NCBI GenBank assembly: GCA_002416125.1
Contig: DIBU01000010.1
Coordinates: 28,800 to 89,000, forward strand
Source: Halieaceae bacterium UBA5044
GTDB taxonomy: Bacteria; Pseudomonadota; Gammaproteobacteria; Pseudomonadales; Halieaceae
Direction: 5' to 3'
Length of the DNA stretch: 60,201 bases
Part shown: positions 37,647 to 46,774 of the stretch, one piece after another
Layout of the letters: each line of letters opens with the position of its first letter
Position numbering within the stretch: the stretch's first letter is position 1
Translations under genes and position numbers: made by a program
The notes under the pieces: generated by a model
Database searches by the model: none
What the model saw: only the letters and a program-made list of their open reading frames with translations
What the model was told of the DNA's origin: nothing

Positions 37647-38791
37647 GGTGTACTCCGCTCGTTGGCGAGAATTGTCCGGGCAAGCTGGTGCCAGTCCTCC
37701 GTTCCGGCAGCGTCGCGCGCGGCCTGTTCCATGGGCTGGCGGGGGGTGCCGTCAAAGAATTTCGCGATGGCAGCCGCCAGCGCCGCCGGGTCTTCTGCGG
37801 GTACGACATAGCCCGTGACCCCATCGACGACGGCGTCTGGCAGTGCGCCGCAGCGCGTGACGACCACCGGGCGACCGTGGCTGTGGGCCATCCTGACCAC
37901 ACCCGAGCCGGTGGCAGAGCGATACGGCAGGGCCACGAGGTCGGCGCAGGCGAAGTAGATGGCGATGTCCTCTTCGGCAATGTAGCGGTTTTCCAGGCGG
38001 ACCTGTTCGCACAGGTCCAACTCGGTAATCAGTGTATCCCACACACCTGCATCGCCCCAGATCTCTCCGGCGACCACCAGCTGGCAGGGCAATGTGGGCC
38101 GGAGCAAGGCGAGTGCGTGGAGCAGGGTGTCCAGCCCCTTGTAGTGCCGAACAAAGCCGAAAAACAGCAGCGTGGGGGCGTCTGCGAGGCCGAGTTGCGC
38201 CCTGGCGTCGGCGCGGTCTGGCGCCTCGCGGTCTCCCAGGGGGTAGGCAGGGTGGGGCTGGTAGTGTACCGCCCTGGCGCCCAGCAGTGCCTGCAGCGTG
38301 CGCTGCTCGCTGCGTGCATGGACGATCCAGGCATCGCCGCGGCGCAACACAGCCCGGGCCAGCAGCCGGGCGAAGCGCTGCTCCTCGTGCCCCACCGTGT
38401 TGTGCACCAGAAAGACGATGCGCGCAGCGGGGCAGCGCCGGCGCAGGAGCAGCAGCAATGACCAGACCATGGGTGTCCAGAACACATGCCACCAGGGAAT
38501 GACGATGCAGTGCGGCCTGGCTCTGGCGATAACCCTGGCGCCTGTCCACCAGGACAAGGGGGACAGCGGTGCCAGAAGGCGCTGCGCATCCTGCTCGTAC
38601 AGTGTCAGGTTATCGGGCGCGCGATCGTCACCGCCCGGATACAGCCAGCGCGGGTACTGGTGCCGCAGGCTGATAAACAGCGTCGGGCCGAGATCCCGCA
38701 GGGCGCGGTACAGGTAGGTGGTATGGCTCGCAATACCCCCCTTGAATGGCCATCCCGGGCCAATCAGGACAACGTTGTCAGTGCTGTTCAT
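37643..38791 (-). CDS. Glycosyltransferase family 4
   Basis: A 382-residue GT-B enzyme. The N-terminal VLIGPGWPFKGGIASHT has the acceptor-side PxxGG loop. The C-terminal domain includes LLFFGFVRHYKGLDTLLHAL and a nucleotide-sugar region with VALPYRSATGSGVVRMAHSHG and VDGVTGYVVPAEDP. The expected E/S-rich helix is slightly altered (RSATGSGVV) but matches a common GT4 variant. It overlaps both neighbours: 14 bp with the GT2 gene and 4 bp with the phosphatase-like gene. The genes were probably inherited together as one operon. Confidence 0.88.
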   Translation of the reverse strand: MNSTDNVVLIGPGWPFKGGIASHTTYLYRALRDLGPTLFISLRHQYPRWLYPGGDDRAPDNLTLYEQDAQRLLAPLSPLSWWTGARVIARARPHCIVIPWWHVFWTPMVWSLLLLLRRRCPAARIVFLVHNTVGHEEQRFARLLARAVLRRGDAWIVHARSEQRTLQALLGARAVHYQPHPAYPLGDREAPDRADARAQLGLADAPTLLFFGFVRHYKGLDTLLHALALLRPTLPCQLVVAGEIWGDAGVWDTLITELDLCEQVRLENRYIAEEDIAIYFACADLVALPYRSATGSGVVRMAHSHGRPVVVTRCGALPDAVVDGVTGYVVPAEDPAALAAAIAKFFDGTPRQPMEQAARDAAGTEDWHQLARTILANERSTP

Positions 38792-39752
38792 GGGTGGTCT
38801 GCGCTTGCCGGTCGCCGAGCTCGAGGCGGCGCACTTTCTCCAGGGTAAGCTCCTGGATCTGGCGGTTCTGGGAAATCAGGTCAGACAGCAGCCCCGCGAC
38901 AAACAGCACGAAACCCATGGTCAGCAAGACGCCGCCCAGCAGCAGTGACTGGATATGGCCGGCCCCGTCGCCGCCTGCATAGCGAATCAGGAAGCGCAGC
39001 ACGGGCAGTGAGCCCAGCACTGAAAGCGCGATCCCGGCTGAAAAAAACAGGCGCATGGGCCGGTACATGGCATACATGCGCAGCATGGTGATGAGCTGGC
39101 GGCTGACGAAATGTGGCGTGCTGCGAAACAGTCTCGAGGGCCTGCGGGCAGGATTCACCGCAATGGGCACGCTGACGACACGCAGTTGCTTGTGTGCGGC
39201 CTGAATGATCATTTCCACGGTATAGCTGAACGTGGAGAGTATGTTCATGCGCAGGGCGGCCTCTCGCGACAGGGCCCGGAAACCCGATACGGCATCGGGT
39301 ATCTCGATCCCCGACAGGGCGACCACCGCGCGGCTTCCGAGCCGTTGCAGGCCGCGCTTCAGGCGGCTGAACTCAGGGTTCTGGCCGGGTCTGCGGTCGC
39401 CGATAACAATATCGGCCTCACCGGATAGCAGTGGCGCAACCAGGCGGGCGATATCGGCGCCGCGGTATTGGCCGTCGGCATCCAGGTTGACGATGATGTC
39501 AGCACCAAGTTGCAGCGCATAATCCAGCCCTGTGCGAAAGGCCCGGCCCAGGCCCTGGTTGTGGGTGTGGCGTGTGATGTACCTGACCCCGTGCCGGCGC
39601 GCGACGGCGGATGTGTCATCGGTGCTGCCGTCATCGATGACCAGCACGTCGATCGAGGTGACGCCGTCAATGCGCTCGGGCAGGTCTTTCAGGGTCTCGG
39701 GCAGGGTTATGCCCTCGTTGAAACAGGGAATCTGTATGACAAGCCGGGTCAT
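38778..39752 (-). CDS. Glycosyltransferase family 2, polyprenyl-phosphate sugar transferase-like
   Basis: A 324-residue GT-A inverting enzyme. IQIPCFNEGITLPETLKDLP opens the domain, VLVIDDGSTDDT binds the nucleotide and NLDADGQYRGADI carries the DxD metal motif. Two hydrophobic helices near residues 230-300 (around FFSAGIALSVLGSLP and LLLGGVLLTMGFVLFVAGL) anchor it, as in GtrB/DPM-like proteins that make polyprenyl-phosphate-linked sugars. Such a donor is what GT-C-type transferases use, linking it to the 31018 gene. The start is ATG 39752, giving MTRLVIQIPCFNE. Confidence 0.88.
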   Translation of the reverse strand: MTRLVIQIPCFNEGITLPETLKDLPERIDGVTSIDVLVIDDGSTDDTSAVARRHGVRYITRHTHNQGLGRAFRTGLDYALQLGADIIVNLDADGQYRGADIARLVAPLLSGEADIVIGDRRPGQNPEFSRLKRGLQRLGSRAVVALSGIEIPDAVSGFRALSREAALRMNILSTFSYTVEMIIQAAHKQLRVVSVPIAVNPARRPSRLFRSTPHFVSRQLITMLRMYAMYRPMRLFFSAGIALSVLGSLPVLRFLIRYAGGDGAGHIQSLLLGGVLLTMGFVLFVAGLLSDLISQNRQIQELTLEKVRRLELGDRQAQTTHEQH

Positions 39753-39810
39753 GCGCGGTCTCCTGTGCAGCGATAGGGGTCTAACTGGCCTGCACGCCAT
39801 TGTTTGGGCA

Positions 39811-41235
39811 TCAGGCCGGTGTCCAACGCCAATGCAGCAGTGCCGCCAGCACCAGCAGCCCCAGTCCGACCAGGGTCAGGCTGGCAGCGGACGCGGTGGA
39901 GGCGCCAACGTGATGGACTGCGATAATCACGGCCAGCAGCGCGGGCGCCCCAACGAGGGTGCTCCAGGGCAGTCGTATGCCCACTGTCCCCAGTTGTTTC
40001 AGCATGGCCAGCACGCAGGCCCCATAGGCCAGCCCGAGACCGCTGAACAGCGCGGGCAGCGATACGGCGCCCTGTGCGACCAGTATCATCACCGTCAGTG
40101 CGAGCGTTGTGCTGCCCAGCAGCAGTGCGATGAGGTATTGCCGGTACAGCCCGCGACCGATCATCAGCAGGCGCAGGGTCTGAATCAACCCCAGCAGTAT
40201 CAGTATCCAGCTGAACTGCGCCAGCAAGTCGCCGGCTGGCTGGAATGATGCGCCGAGCAGGCCGCTTACCAGTCCGGGCAGCACCTGTGTGCCCAGCAGG
40301 TAGCAAGCACCGCCGAGGTAGAAGGCGAGCTGCCACACGTTAACCGCGAAGCGCTGTTGGCGCCGGGTGATATCCTCGCCGGGTCGGGTGAGGAAGGGCA
40401 GCGTGGCGTTGGTCACCATGCGCAGTGCCTGGCCGAGCATCAGCATCACCTGGATCACCAGCGCGGCTTCACCGAGCGAGCGCCCGTCGCCGAGAAAGTG
40501 CCGCACCGCAATGAGCAGACCAGGGCCCATCCACGCGAGCAGGGCGGAGGCGACTGCGAGCAGCGCGCCGCCGGCCAGGAACTCCCGCACGAAGGCGGGC
40601 TGCCAGGCGAGGCGCAGGCCGCCGAGCTGTCTGCGGTAGGCCCAGGCGCTGGCGGCCAGGCCCAGCCACCAGCACAGGGTCTGCGCCACCGCGATGGTCA
40701 GCAGGCTGTGGCCGCCCCAGGCCAGTCCCAGCGCCAGTAGCACCTCCAGAAGGGATATGGGCATGCTGCTGTAGAGCGTCAGTTCGCTGCGTTCGTGACT
40801 GGTGAACAGCGCGTGGAGCCAGGCGATCAGGCTGCGCAGCAGCACGCCCTGGGCGTAGATGATGATCAGCCAGCGCAGGCCCGGATCGGATTCCAGCAAG
40901 GCCGCGCAGAGCATCACCAGCAGCGTGCCAGCGGTACCCAGTAGGAGGCGCAGGGTGAGTCCTGTGCCGGCCAGCCCCTCGCGTCGCTGCTCGCCAACGC
41001 CCTGCCAGCGGGTGAGCAGCCACTCGTGCATGCCCCAACCCGCCACCGAGAGCGCCATCAGGTACCAGATTTGTGCGTAGTGGTAGTGACCGTAGACCTC
41101 AACCCCGACGAGGCGCGCAAACACGATGATGTAGAGGGCGCGCAGCAGGAGGTACCAGGCCTGGGTCAGGCCCTGGAATGAGGTGTTTTGCAGGGCCTGG
41201 CGTGCGTGCCGGGAAAGTGGCGGTAGGCGGGGCAC
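39811..41235 (-). CDS. Polysaccharide flippase-like membrane protein (Wzx/MOP type)
   Basis: A 474-residue protein with about 12-14 hydrophobic helices. The N-terminal block NTSFQGLTQAWYLLLRALYIIVFARLVGVEVYG follows the Polysacc_synt pattern, with a conserved basic residue in helix one-two and a small-residue turn ahead of 'YG'. It would flip a polyprenyl-linked glycan across the inner membrane. It starts 22 bp after yhbY on the same strand, so it probably shares that promoter, and is followed 58 bp later by the GT2 gene. No polymerase or ligase is recognisable nearby. Confidence 0.75.
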   Translation of the reverse strand: MPRLPPLSRHARQALQNTSFQGLTQAWYLLLRALYIIVFARLVGVEVYGHYHYAQIWYLMALSVAGWGMHEWLLTRWQGVGEQRREGLAGTGLTLRLLLGTAGTLLVMLCAALLESDPGLRWLIIIYAQGVLLRSLIAWLHALFTSHERSELTLYSSMPISLLEVLLALGLAWGGHSLLTIAVAQTLCWWLGLAASAWAYRRQLGGLRLAWQPAFVREFLAGGALLAVASALLAWMGPGLLIAVRHFLGDGRSLGEAALVIQVMLMLGQALRMVTNATLPFLTRPGEDITRRQQRFAVNVWQLAFYLGGACYLLGTQVLPGLVSGLLGASFQPAGDLLAQFSWILILLGLIQTLRLLMIGRGLYRQYLIALLLGSTTLALTVMILVAQGAVSLPALFSGLGLAYGACVLAMLKQLGTVGIRLPWSTLVGAPALLAVIIAVHHVGASTASAASLTLVGLGLLVLAALLHWRWTPA

Positions 41236-41257
41236 GGCCTGGCGGCTTTCGTCGCGC

Positions 41258-41572
41258 TCAGTCGAGCACGCGCATCAGGTTGGAGAGCCGCGGATCGGGC
41301 TGCCTGGCCCGTTTCAGCAGCAGGACCACATTGCCGATGCTCTGCACCAGTGTGGCGCCCGTCTGTGTGCACAGCGCCTCTGTGACGGCACGGCGCGTGT
41401 CGCGGTCGCCGACGGCGATTTTCACCTTGATCAGTTCGTGGTCACCCAGCGCCCGCAGTGCTTCCTGCAGCACAGTGTCGCTGAGGCCATTCCCGGCCAC
41501 CGTCACTACCGGTTTCAGCTTGTGGCCGATGGCGCGCAACTGTTTGTGATCCAGGCTTGCTTTCTTGCTCAT
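41258..41572 (-). CDS. yhbY: YhbY-type CRM-domain RNA-binding protein
   Basis: A 104-residue single CRM domain. The opening LDHKQLRAIGHKLKPVVTVAGNGLSD carries the GxxG-like turn (VAGNG), and HELIKVKIAVGDR is the RNA-contacting helix-strand. YhbY binds pre-50S ribosomal particles. Divergence from rlmE, 137 bp apart, is the usual gammaproteobacterial layout. Downstream on the same strand it runs into the flippase gene after only 22 bp. Confidence 0.93.
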   Translation of the reverse strand: MSKKASLDHKQLRAIGHKLKPVVTVAGNGLSDTVLQEALRALGDHELIKVKIAVGDRDTRRAVTEALCTQTGATLVQSIGNVVLLLKRARQPDPRLSNLMRVLD

Positions 41573-41709
41573 GGGGTTTCCGCGCTACAATGCCGGTTGC
41601 AGAGGGCGCTCAGTCTACACAAGCACTGGCCTTGCGCCTAGGTTGATCAGCAGAGTTGAGTGGCAAGAGCTCAGTGGAACAGGGCCGCGCTGGCGCGGCA
41701 GGAAGCAGC

Positions 41710-42342
41710 ATGGCCAAGAAAAAATCTTCAAGCAAAGCGTGGCTCAAGGAGCATCGCGACGACCCCTACGTGCAGCAGGCGCAGCGCGAAGGCTATCGCT
41801 CCCGGGCCTGCTACAAGCTGCTGGAGATCCAGGAACGGGACCGCCTGATCAAGCCCGGCATGACGGTGCTCGACCTCGGCAGCGCGCCCGGGGGCTGGTC
41901 ACAGGTGGCGGCGCAGCTGGTGGGGCACAAGGGGCGGGTTCTGGCCTCAGACATCCTGCCGATGGACAGCCTGGCGGGCGTTGACTTCATTGAGGGCGAC
42001 TTCACGCTGGACAGCGTGTTTGAACAGATTCTGGGCGCCCTCGGCGACACACCGGCGGATGTGGTGATCTCCGATATGGCGCCGAACATGAGCGGAGTGA
42101 ACGCGGTCGACCAGCCGCGGTCTATGTATCTGGTGGAGCTGGCGCTGGATATGGCGCAGCAGGTGCTCGCTCCGGGCGGGTCCTTTGTGGCCAAGGTGTT
42201 CCAGGGCGAGGGTTTCGATGAGCTCTACCGCGACATTCGCGGGGTCTTTGGCAAGGTGGTGACCCGGAAGCCGAAGGCGTCGCGCCCCCGGTCCCGGGAG
42301 GTGTATCTTGTGGCTACCCAGTTTCGCGGCGGCGAGGGTTGA
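41710..42342 (+). CDS. rlmE: 23S rRNA (uridine-2552-2'-O) methyltransferase RlmE (FtsJ)
   Basis: A 210-residue Rossmann methyltransferase. SAM motif LDLGSAPGGWSQVA (about 54-67) is followed by SDMAPNMSG with the catalytic aspartate and FVAKVFQGEGFDEL with the catalytic lysine, completing the K-D-K-E set with a lysine in RACYKLLEI. It methylates U2552 in the A-loop during late 50S assembly. The start is ATG 41710, the family N-terminus MAKKKSSSKAWLKEH. The stop codon overlaps the -35 box of the sigma-32 promoter for ftsH, and ftsH follows 156 bp later. Confidence 0.96.
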   Translation: MAKKKSSSKAWLKEHRDDPYVQQAQREGYRSRACYKLLEIQERDRLIKPGMTVLDLGSAPGGWSQVAAQLVGHKGRVLASDILPMDSLAGVDFIEGDFTLDSVFEQILGALGDTPADVVISDMAPNMSGVNAVDQPRSMYLVELALDMAQQVLAPGGSFVAKVFQGEGFDELYRDIRGVFGKVVTRKPKASRPRSREVYLVATQFRGGEG

Positions 42343-42365
42343 AACATGGAGCCCCGGCCCCATGT
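42339..42365 (+). promoter_or_regulatory. Heat-shock (sigma-32) promoter of ftsH
   Basis: TTGAAA (42339-42344) and CCCCATGT (42358-42365) are separated by 13 bp, an almost exact match to the sigma-32 consensus CTTGAAA-N(11-16)-CCCCATNT. It overlaps the rlmE stop codon and would start transcription near 42372. E. coli ftsJ-ftsH is also under sigma-32. A TATAAT at 42432-42437 may be a vegetative -10, but I see no matching -35. Confidence 0.75.
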
Positions 42366-42498
42366 CATGTACATTGGGCCATTGTCCACGTTGGTATTGA
42401 GCCCTTTTCAGGGCGCTGGCGTATAACCGGCTATAATCAGGGAGAAACTGGCTGTCTCGTCCACTCAGCACGGGTGGTTCATTCATGAGGAAACAGCG

Positions 42499-44433
42499 TT
42501 GAACGATATGGCGAAAAACTTACTTTTATGGCTGGTGATTGCCGCAGTACTGCTGTCGGTGTTCAACAACTTCAATATGCAGAGCCCGACGCAGCAGGTG
42601 GGTTACTCCGAATTTATCCAGGAGATCCAGAGCGAGCGCATCAAGAAAGTGGTTGTCGATGGTCTCACCATCAATGGCGAGCGCTTCGATGGCAGCCGCT
42701 TTGAAACCATCCGCCCGATGGTGGAAGATCCCAAGCTGATCGATGATCTGCTCCAGCATAACGTCGAGGTGATCGGCCGCAAGCCCGAGCAGCAGAGTGT
42801 ATGGACACAGCTGCTGGTGGCCAGCTTCCCCATCCTCATCATTATCGCCGTGTTCATGTTCTTCATGCGCCAGATGCAGGGCGGTGCCGGCGGGCGCGGC
42901 GGGCCGATGAGCTTTGGCAAGAGCAAGGCGCGGCTGTTGGGCGAGGACCAGATCACCACGACCTTCGCCGATGTGGCCGGTGTGGACGAAGCCAAGGAAG
43001 ACGTCAAGGAACTGGTGGAATTCCTGCGTGACCCCAGCCGCTTCCAGAAACTGGGCGGCCGCATCCCCCGTGGCGTGCTTATGGTAGGGCAGCCCGGTAC
43101 CGGCAAGACGTTGCTGGCCAAGGCGATTGCGGGGGAGGCCAAGGTCCCGTTCTTCTCCATCTCCGGCTCGGATTTCGTGGAGATGTTCGTGGGTGTGGGC
43201 GCGTCCCGTGTGCGGGACATGTTCGACCAGGCGAAGAAACAGGCGCCGTGCATTATTTTCATCGACGAGATTGATGCGGTCGGTCGCCATCGCGGCGCCG
43301 GACTGGGTGGCGGGCACGATGAGCGCGAGCAGACCCTGAACCAGCTGCTGGTCGAGATGGACGGATTTGAGGTCAATGACGGCGTCATTGTGATCGCCGC
43401 CACCAACCGCCCGGACGTACTGGATCCGGCGTTGCTGCGCCCTGGCCGCTTTGACCGCCAGGTCGTGGTCGGGCTGCCCGACATCCGCGGTCGCGAGCAG
43501 ATTCTGAAAGTACACATGCGCAAGGTGCCGCTGTCTGAGGACGTAGTTGCCTCGCGCATTGCCCGCGGCACACCCGGGTTCTCCGGCGCCGACCTGGCCA
43601 ACCTGGTGAACGAAGCGGCCCTGTTCGCGGCGCGCGCCGGCGTACGCACGGTAGGCATGACCCAGTTTGAGCTGGCCAAGGACAAGATCATGATGGGCGC
43701 CGAGCGCAAGTCGATGGTCATGTCGGAGAAGGAGAAGCGCAACACGGCCTACCACGAGGCGGGTCACGCGATTGTGGGGCGCCTGGTGCCAGAGCACGAC
43801 CCGGTCTACAAAGTGAGCATCATTCCCCGCGGCAGGGCATTGGGGGTCACCATGTTCCTGCCCGAGGAAGACCGCTACAGCCACAGCCGGCGGCACATTA
43901 TCGGCCAGATCTGCAGCCTGTTTGGCGGGCGCATTGCGGAAGAAATGACGCTGGGCAAGGACGGCGTGACCACCGGTGCATCCAACGACATCCAGCGTGC
44001 GACAACAATTGCGCGCAACATGGTGACCAAGTGGGGCCTGTCCGAGAAGCTGGGGCCGTTGATGTACGATGAAGCGGAGGAAGAAGTATTCCTCGGGCGC
44101 TCAGCGGGCCACCAGTCAAAGTCACTGTCCGCCGAGACGGCGAAGCTCATCGACCAGGAGGTGCGCAGTATCATCGACGAGTGCTACGGCACGGCACAGC
44201 GTATCCTCGACGAGAATGTCGACAAGCTGCATGCCATGGCCGACGCCCTGATGCTGTACGAAACCATCGACGCGGACCAGATCGACGACATCATGTCGGG
44301 CCGGCCGCCGCGGGAACCCGCAGACTGGGGTGGCTCAGACGGCGGCGCCCCTGCCGGCTCGCGCTCCTCGAAGACCGCTGAAGATGCTGACGAGGCCGCC
44401 AGTCCCATTGGTGGCCCGGCCGGTGAACACTGA
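42499..44433 (+). CDS. ftsH: ATP-dependent zinc metalloprotease FtsH
   Basis: A 644-residue membrane AAA+ protease. Two transmembrane helices (about 5-25 and 100-125) flank a periplasmic domain. Walker A is GQPGTGKT (197-204), Walker B IIFIDEID, and the second region of homology follows. The zinc site is HEAGH (419-423), shifted by five relative to E. coli. TTG 42499 gives MNDMAKNL, as in Pseudomonas, with GAGGAAA upstream; an internal ATG 42508 is the alternative. It degrades membrane and regulatory proteins such as sigma-32 and LpxC. Heat-shock control is supported by the promoter upstream. Confidence 0.97.
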   Translation: MNDMAKNLLLWLVIAAVLLSVFNNFNMQSPTQQVGYSEFIQEIQSERIKKVVVDGLTINGERFDGSRFETIRPMVEDPKLIDDLLQHNVEVIGRKPEQQSVWTQLLVASFPILIIIAVFMFFMRQMQGGAGGRGGPMSFGKSKARLLGEDQITTTFADVAGVDEAKEDVKELVEFLRDPSRFQKLGGRIPRGVLMVGQPGTGKTLLAKAIAGEAKVPFFSISGSDFVEMFVGVGASRVRDMFDQAKKQAPCIIFIDEIDAVGRHRGAGLGGGHDEREQTLNQLLVEMDGFEVNDGVIVIAATNRPDVLDPALLRPGRFDRQVVVGLPDIRGREQILKVHMRKVPLSEDVVASRIARGTPGFSGADLANLVNEAALFAARAGVRTVGMTQFELAKDKIMMGAERKSMVMSEKEKRNTAYHEAGHAIVGRLVPEHDPVYKVSIIPRGRALGVTMFLPEEDRYSHSRRHIIGQICSLFGGRIAEEMTLGKDGVTTGASNDIQRATTIARNMVTKWGLSEKLGPLMYDEAEEEVFLGRSAGHQSKSLSAETAKLIDQEVRSIIDECYGTAQRILDENVDKLHAMADALMLYETIDADQIDDIMSGRPPREPADWGGSDGGAPAGSRSSKTAEDADEAASPIGGPAGEH

Positions 44434-44448
44434 CCTGCCTGTAGCGCG

Positions 44449-45342
44449 GTGAACAGGACACCAGCCCCGGTGCTCGACTGCGCCGGGCGCGTGCTTGATC
44501 TCTCGCACCCCCTTGTGATGGGCGTGGTCAACACCACGCCCGATTCCTTTTCCGATGGCGGCGCCCTCTACCGGAGCGGCACGCTCGACCTGGAGCGCGC
44601 CTTCGCGCACGCCCGTCGCCTGGTTGCGGAGGGGGCGGCCATTCTCGATATTGGTGGTGAATCCACCCGTCCCGGCGCCCTGCCGGTAACCTCTGCTGAA
44701 GAAGAAGATAGGGTACTGCCACTGGTGGCGCGGATTGCGCGTGAACTCGATGTTGTTATCTCCGTCGACACCAGTAACCCGGTGATCATGCGCGAGGCCG
44801 CGGCACTCGGCGCGGGCATGCTCAACGACGTGCGCGCCCTCGGGCGCGAAGGTGCCCTGGAAGCCGCGGCGGCGACCGGCCTGCCGGTCTGCCTGATGCA
44901 CATGCAGGGCCAGCCCGACAGCATGCAGCGGGCCCCCACCTATACTGATGTGGTGGCCGAGGTGCGCGGCTTCCTTGCACAGCGGGTGCAGGCCTGTGCG
45001 GAGGCCGGGATTCCTCGCAGGCAGATCGTTCTGGACCCGGGTTTCGGCTTCGGCAAGACGGTGGCGCACAACCTGGAACTGCTTGACCGGCTTGCCGAGG
45101 TGGCCCCGGAAGGTGTCCCGCTGCTGGTAGGTCTGTCGCGCAAGTCCCTGATCGGCAAGGTATTGGGGCGTGAGACCCCAGCGGGTGACCGCGGCGTCGC
45201 CGAGGACCGGCTCGCCGGCAGCCTGGCACTGGCCGTGCTTGCAGTCGAGCGTGGTGCCGCTATAGTGCGAGCGCATGATGTAGCGGCGACGGTGGACGCG
45301 CTGGCCTTGTGTGTGGCAACGAAGCGATGGGGGCGATCTTGA
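44449..45342 (+). CDS. folP: Dihydropteroate synthase
   Basis: A 297-residue TIM-barrel enzyme condensing para-aminobenzoate with dihydropterin pyrophosphate in folate synthesis, the sulfonamide target. MGVVNTTPDSFSDGG (about 24-38) is the first loop signature and DIGGESTRPGA (about 67-77) the second. LLVGLSRKSLIG and RAHDVAATVDAL complete the active site. It starts at GTG 44449, 15 bp after ftsH, and its stop overlaps the glmM start. This is the standard ftsH-folP-glmM order. Confidence 0.96.
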   Translation: MNRTPAPVLDCAGRVLDLSHPLVMGVVNTTPDSFSDGGALYRSGTLDLERAFAHARRLVAEGAAILDIGGESTRPGALPVTSAEEEDRVLPLVARIARELDVVISVDTSNPVIMREAAALGAGMLNDVRALGREGALEAAAATGLPVCLMHMQGQPDSMQRAPTYTDVVAEVRGFLAQRVQACAEAGIPRRQIVLDPGFGFGKTVAHNLELLDRLAEVAPEGVPLLVGLSRKSLIGKVLGRETPAGDRGVAEDRLAGSLALAVLAVERGAAIVRAHDVAATVDALALCVATKRWGRS

Positions 45343-46694
45343 GCAGACAATACTTTGGTACTGATGGCATACGGGGCACGGTGGGCGAAGCGCCCATCAC
45401 GCCGGACTTCATGCTCAAGCTGGGTTGGGCCTGTGGCCGCGTATTCGCCCGCGGTGCCAGCCCCGGCACCCACAACCGGGTGATTATCGGCAAGGACACC
45501 CGGGTCTCCGGCTACATGTTCGAGTCCGCGCTGGAAGCCGGGTTGGTCGCAGCCGGCGTGGACGTCAAGCTGTTGGGCCCCATGCCCACCCCCGCCGTAG
45601 CCCTCATGACCCGCACCCAGAACGCCGTGGCGGGTATCGTCATCAGCGCGTCCCACAACCCCTACTACGACAACGGCATCAAGTTTTTTTCTGCCCAGGG
45701 TGCCAAGCTGCCCGATGACGTGGAACTGGCTATTGAGGCGGAGCTGGCCTGCGACCTGGTGGTCGTGCCTTCACGGGATATCGGCAAGGTGGTGCGGGTG
45801 GCCGATGCCGCCGGCCGTTACATCGAGTACTGCAAGGCCACGGTGCCGGAGAGCTTCAGCCTGCGCGGCCTGAAGATCGCGGTAGACTGTGCACACGGCG
45901 CCACCTATCACATTGCGCCCAATGTACTCGCCGAACTCGGTGCCGATGTGGTGAGCATGGGGGATCGCCCCGATGGCTACAACATCAACGAGGGCGTCGG
46001 TTCCACGGACACGGCACAGCTCTCCGCCCTGGTGCGCGAAAGCGGCGCGGACCTGGGAATTGCCTATGACGGTGACGGCGATCGCGTGATGTTCATCGAT
46101 GCCGATGGCTCCCTGGTGGATGGCGACGAATTGCTCTACGTCATTGCCGTGCACCGCGCTACCCAGGGCAGGGGCGAGGCCGGCGTTGTCGGCACGCTCA
46201 TGTCCAACCTGGGGCTGGAGCTGGCGCTGCGCGATATCGGCCTGGAGCTGGCGCGAGCCAAGGTGGGCGACCGCTACGTCAAGGAAATGATGGAAGCCCG
46301 CGGCTGGCGCCTGGGCGGGGAGTCATCCGGGCACATCATCTGTGCCGACCACACCACCACGGGCGATGGCATTGTCGCCAGCCTGCAGGTGCTGGTGGCG
46401 ATGGCCGATTCCGGCCGCAGCCTGGCGGAGCTTCGTGCCGGACTGCGCAAGTGCCCGCAAACCATGATCAACGTGCCGGTGACTGGCCGCTTTGTACTCA
46501 GCGAGTTGCCGGCTGTCGTGTCGGCGGTGGCGTCGGTCGAGCAGGTGCTGGGCACCCGCGGGCGTGTGTTGCTGCGCCCCTCCGGCACCGAGCCACTGGT
46601 CCGCGTAATGGTGGAGGGTGAGGATGCGGCGGAGGTCGAAACGCTGTGTCAGTCGCTGGCCAGCGACGTTGCGGAGGCCCTGCGGGCAGGCTGA
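45339..46694 (+). CDS. glmM: Phosphoglucosamine mutase
   Basis: A 451-residue alpha-D-phosphohexomutase converting glucosamine-6-phosphate to glucosamine-1-phosphate for UDP-GlcNAc. The phosphoserine is S105 in GIVISASHNPYYDNG. Metal binding is by DGDGDR (about 245-250), and the C-terminal phosphate loop is RPSGTEPLVRV. I prefer TTG 45339, giving the family N-terminus MSRQYFGTDGIRG and a TTGA overlap with the folP stop. ATG 45327 would add four residues and cannot be excluded. Confidence 0.95.
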   Translation: MSRQYFGTDGIRGTVGEAPITPDFMLKLGWACGRVFARGASPGTHNRVIIGKDTRVSGYMFESALEAGLVAAGVDVKLLGPMPTPAVALMTRTQNAVAGIVISASHNPYYDNGIKFFSAQGAKLPDDVELAIEAELACDLVVVPSRDIGKVVRVADAAGRYIEYCKATVPESFSLRGLKIAVDCAHGATYHIAPNVLAELGADVVSMGDRPDGYNINEGVGSTDTAQLSALVRESGADLGIAYDGDGDRVMFIDADGSLVDGDELLYVIAVHRATQGRGEAGVVGTLMSNLGLELALRDIGLELARAKVGDRYVKEMMEARGWRLGGESSGHIICADHTTTGDGIVASLQVLVAMADSGRSLAELRAGLRKCPQTMINVPVTGRFVLSELPAVVSAVASVEQVLGTRGRVLLRPSGTEPLVRVMVEGEDAAEVETLCQSLASDVAEALRAG

Positions 46695-46774
46695 CACCGC
46701 CCGCCGGCGCGCCTTGTATGTCGAGGCCTTCTTGGGTACCATTGCCGACCGTTTTTTGTAGCCGGGTGTAGCCA

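Noticed and set aside
41565..41591. TTGCTC ... TACAAT as an rlmE promoter
   Set aside because: Spacing is only 15 bp and the -35 lies within the yhbY start; too weak to list.
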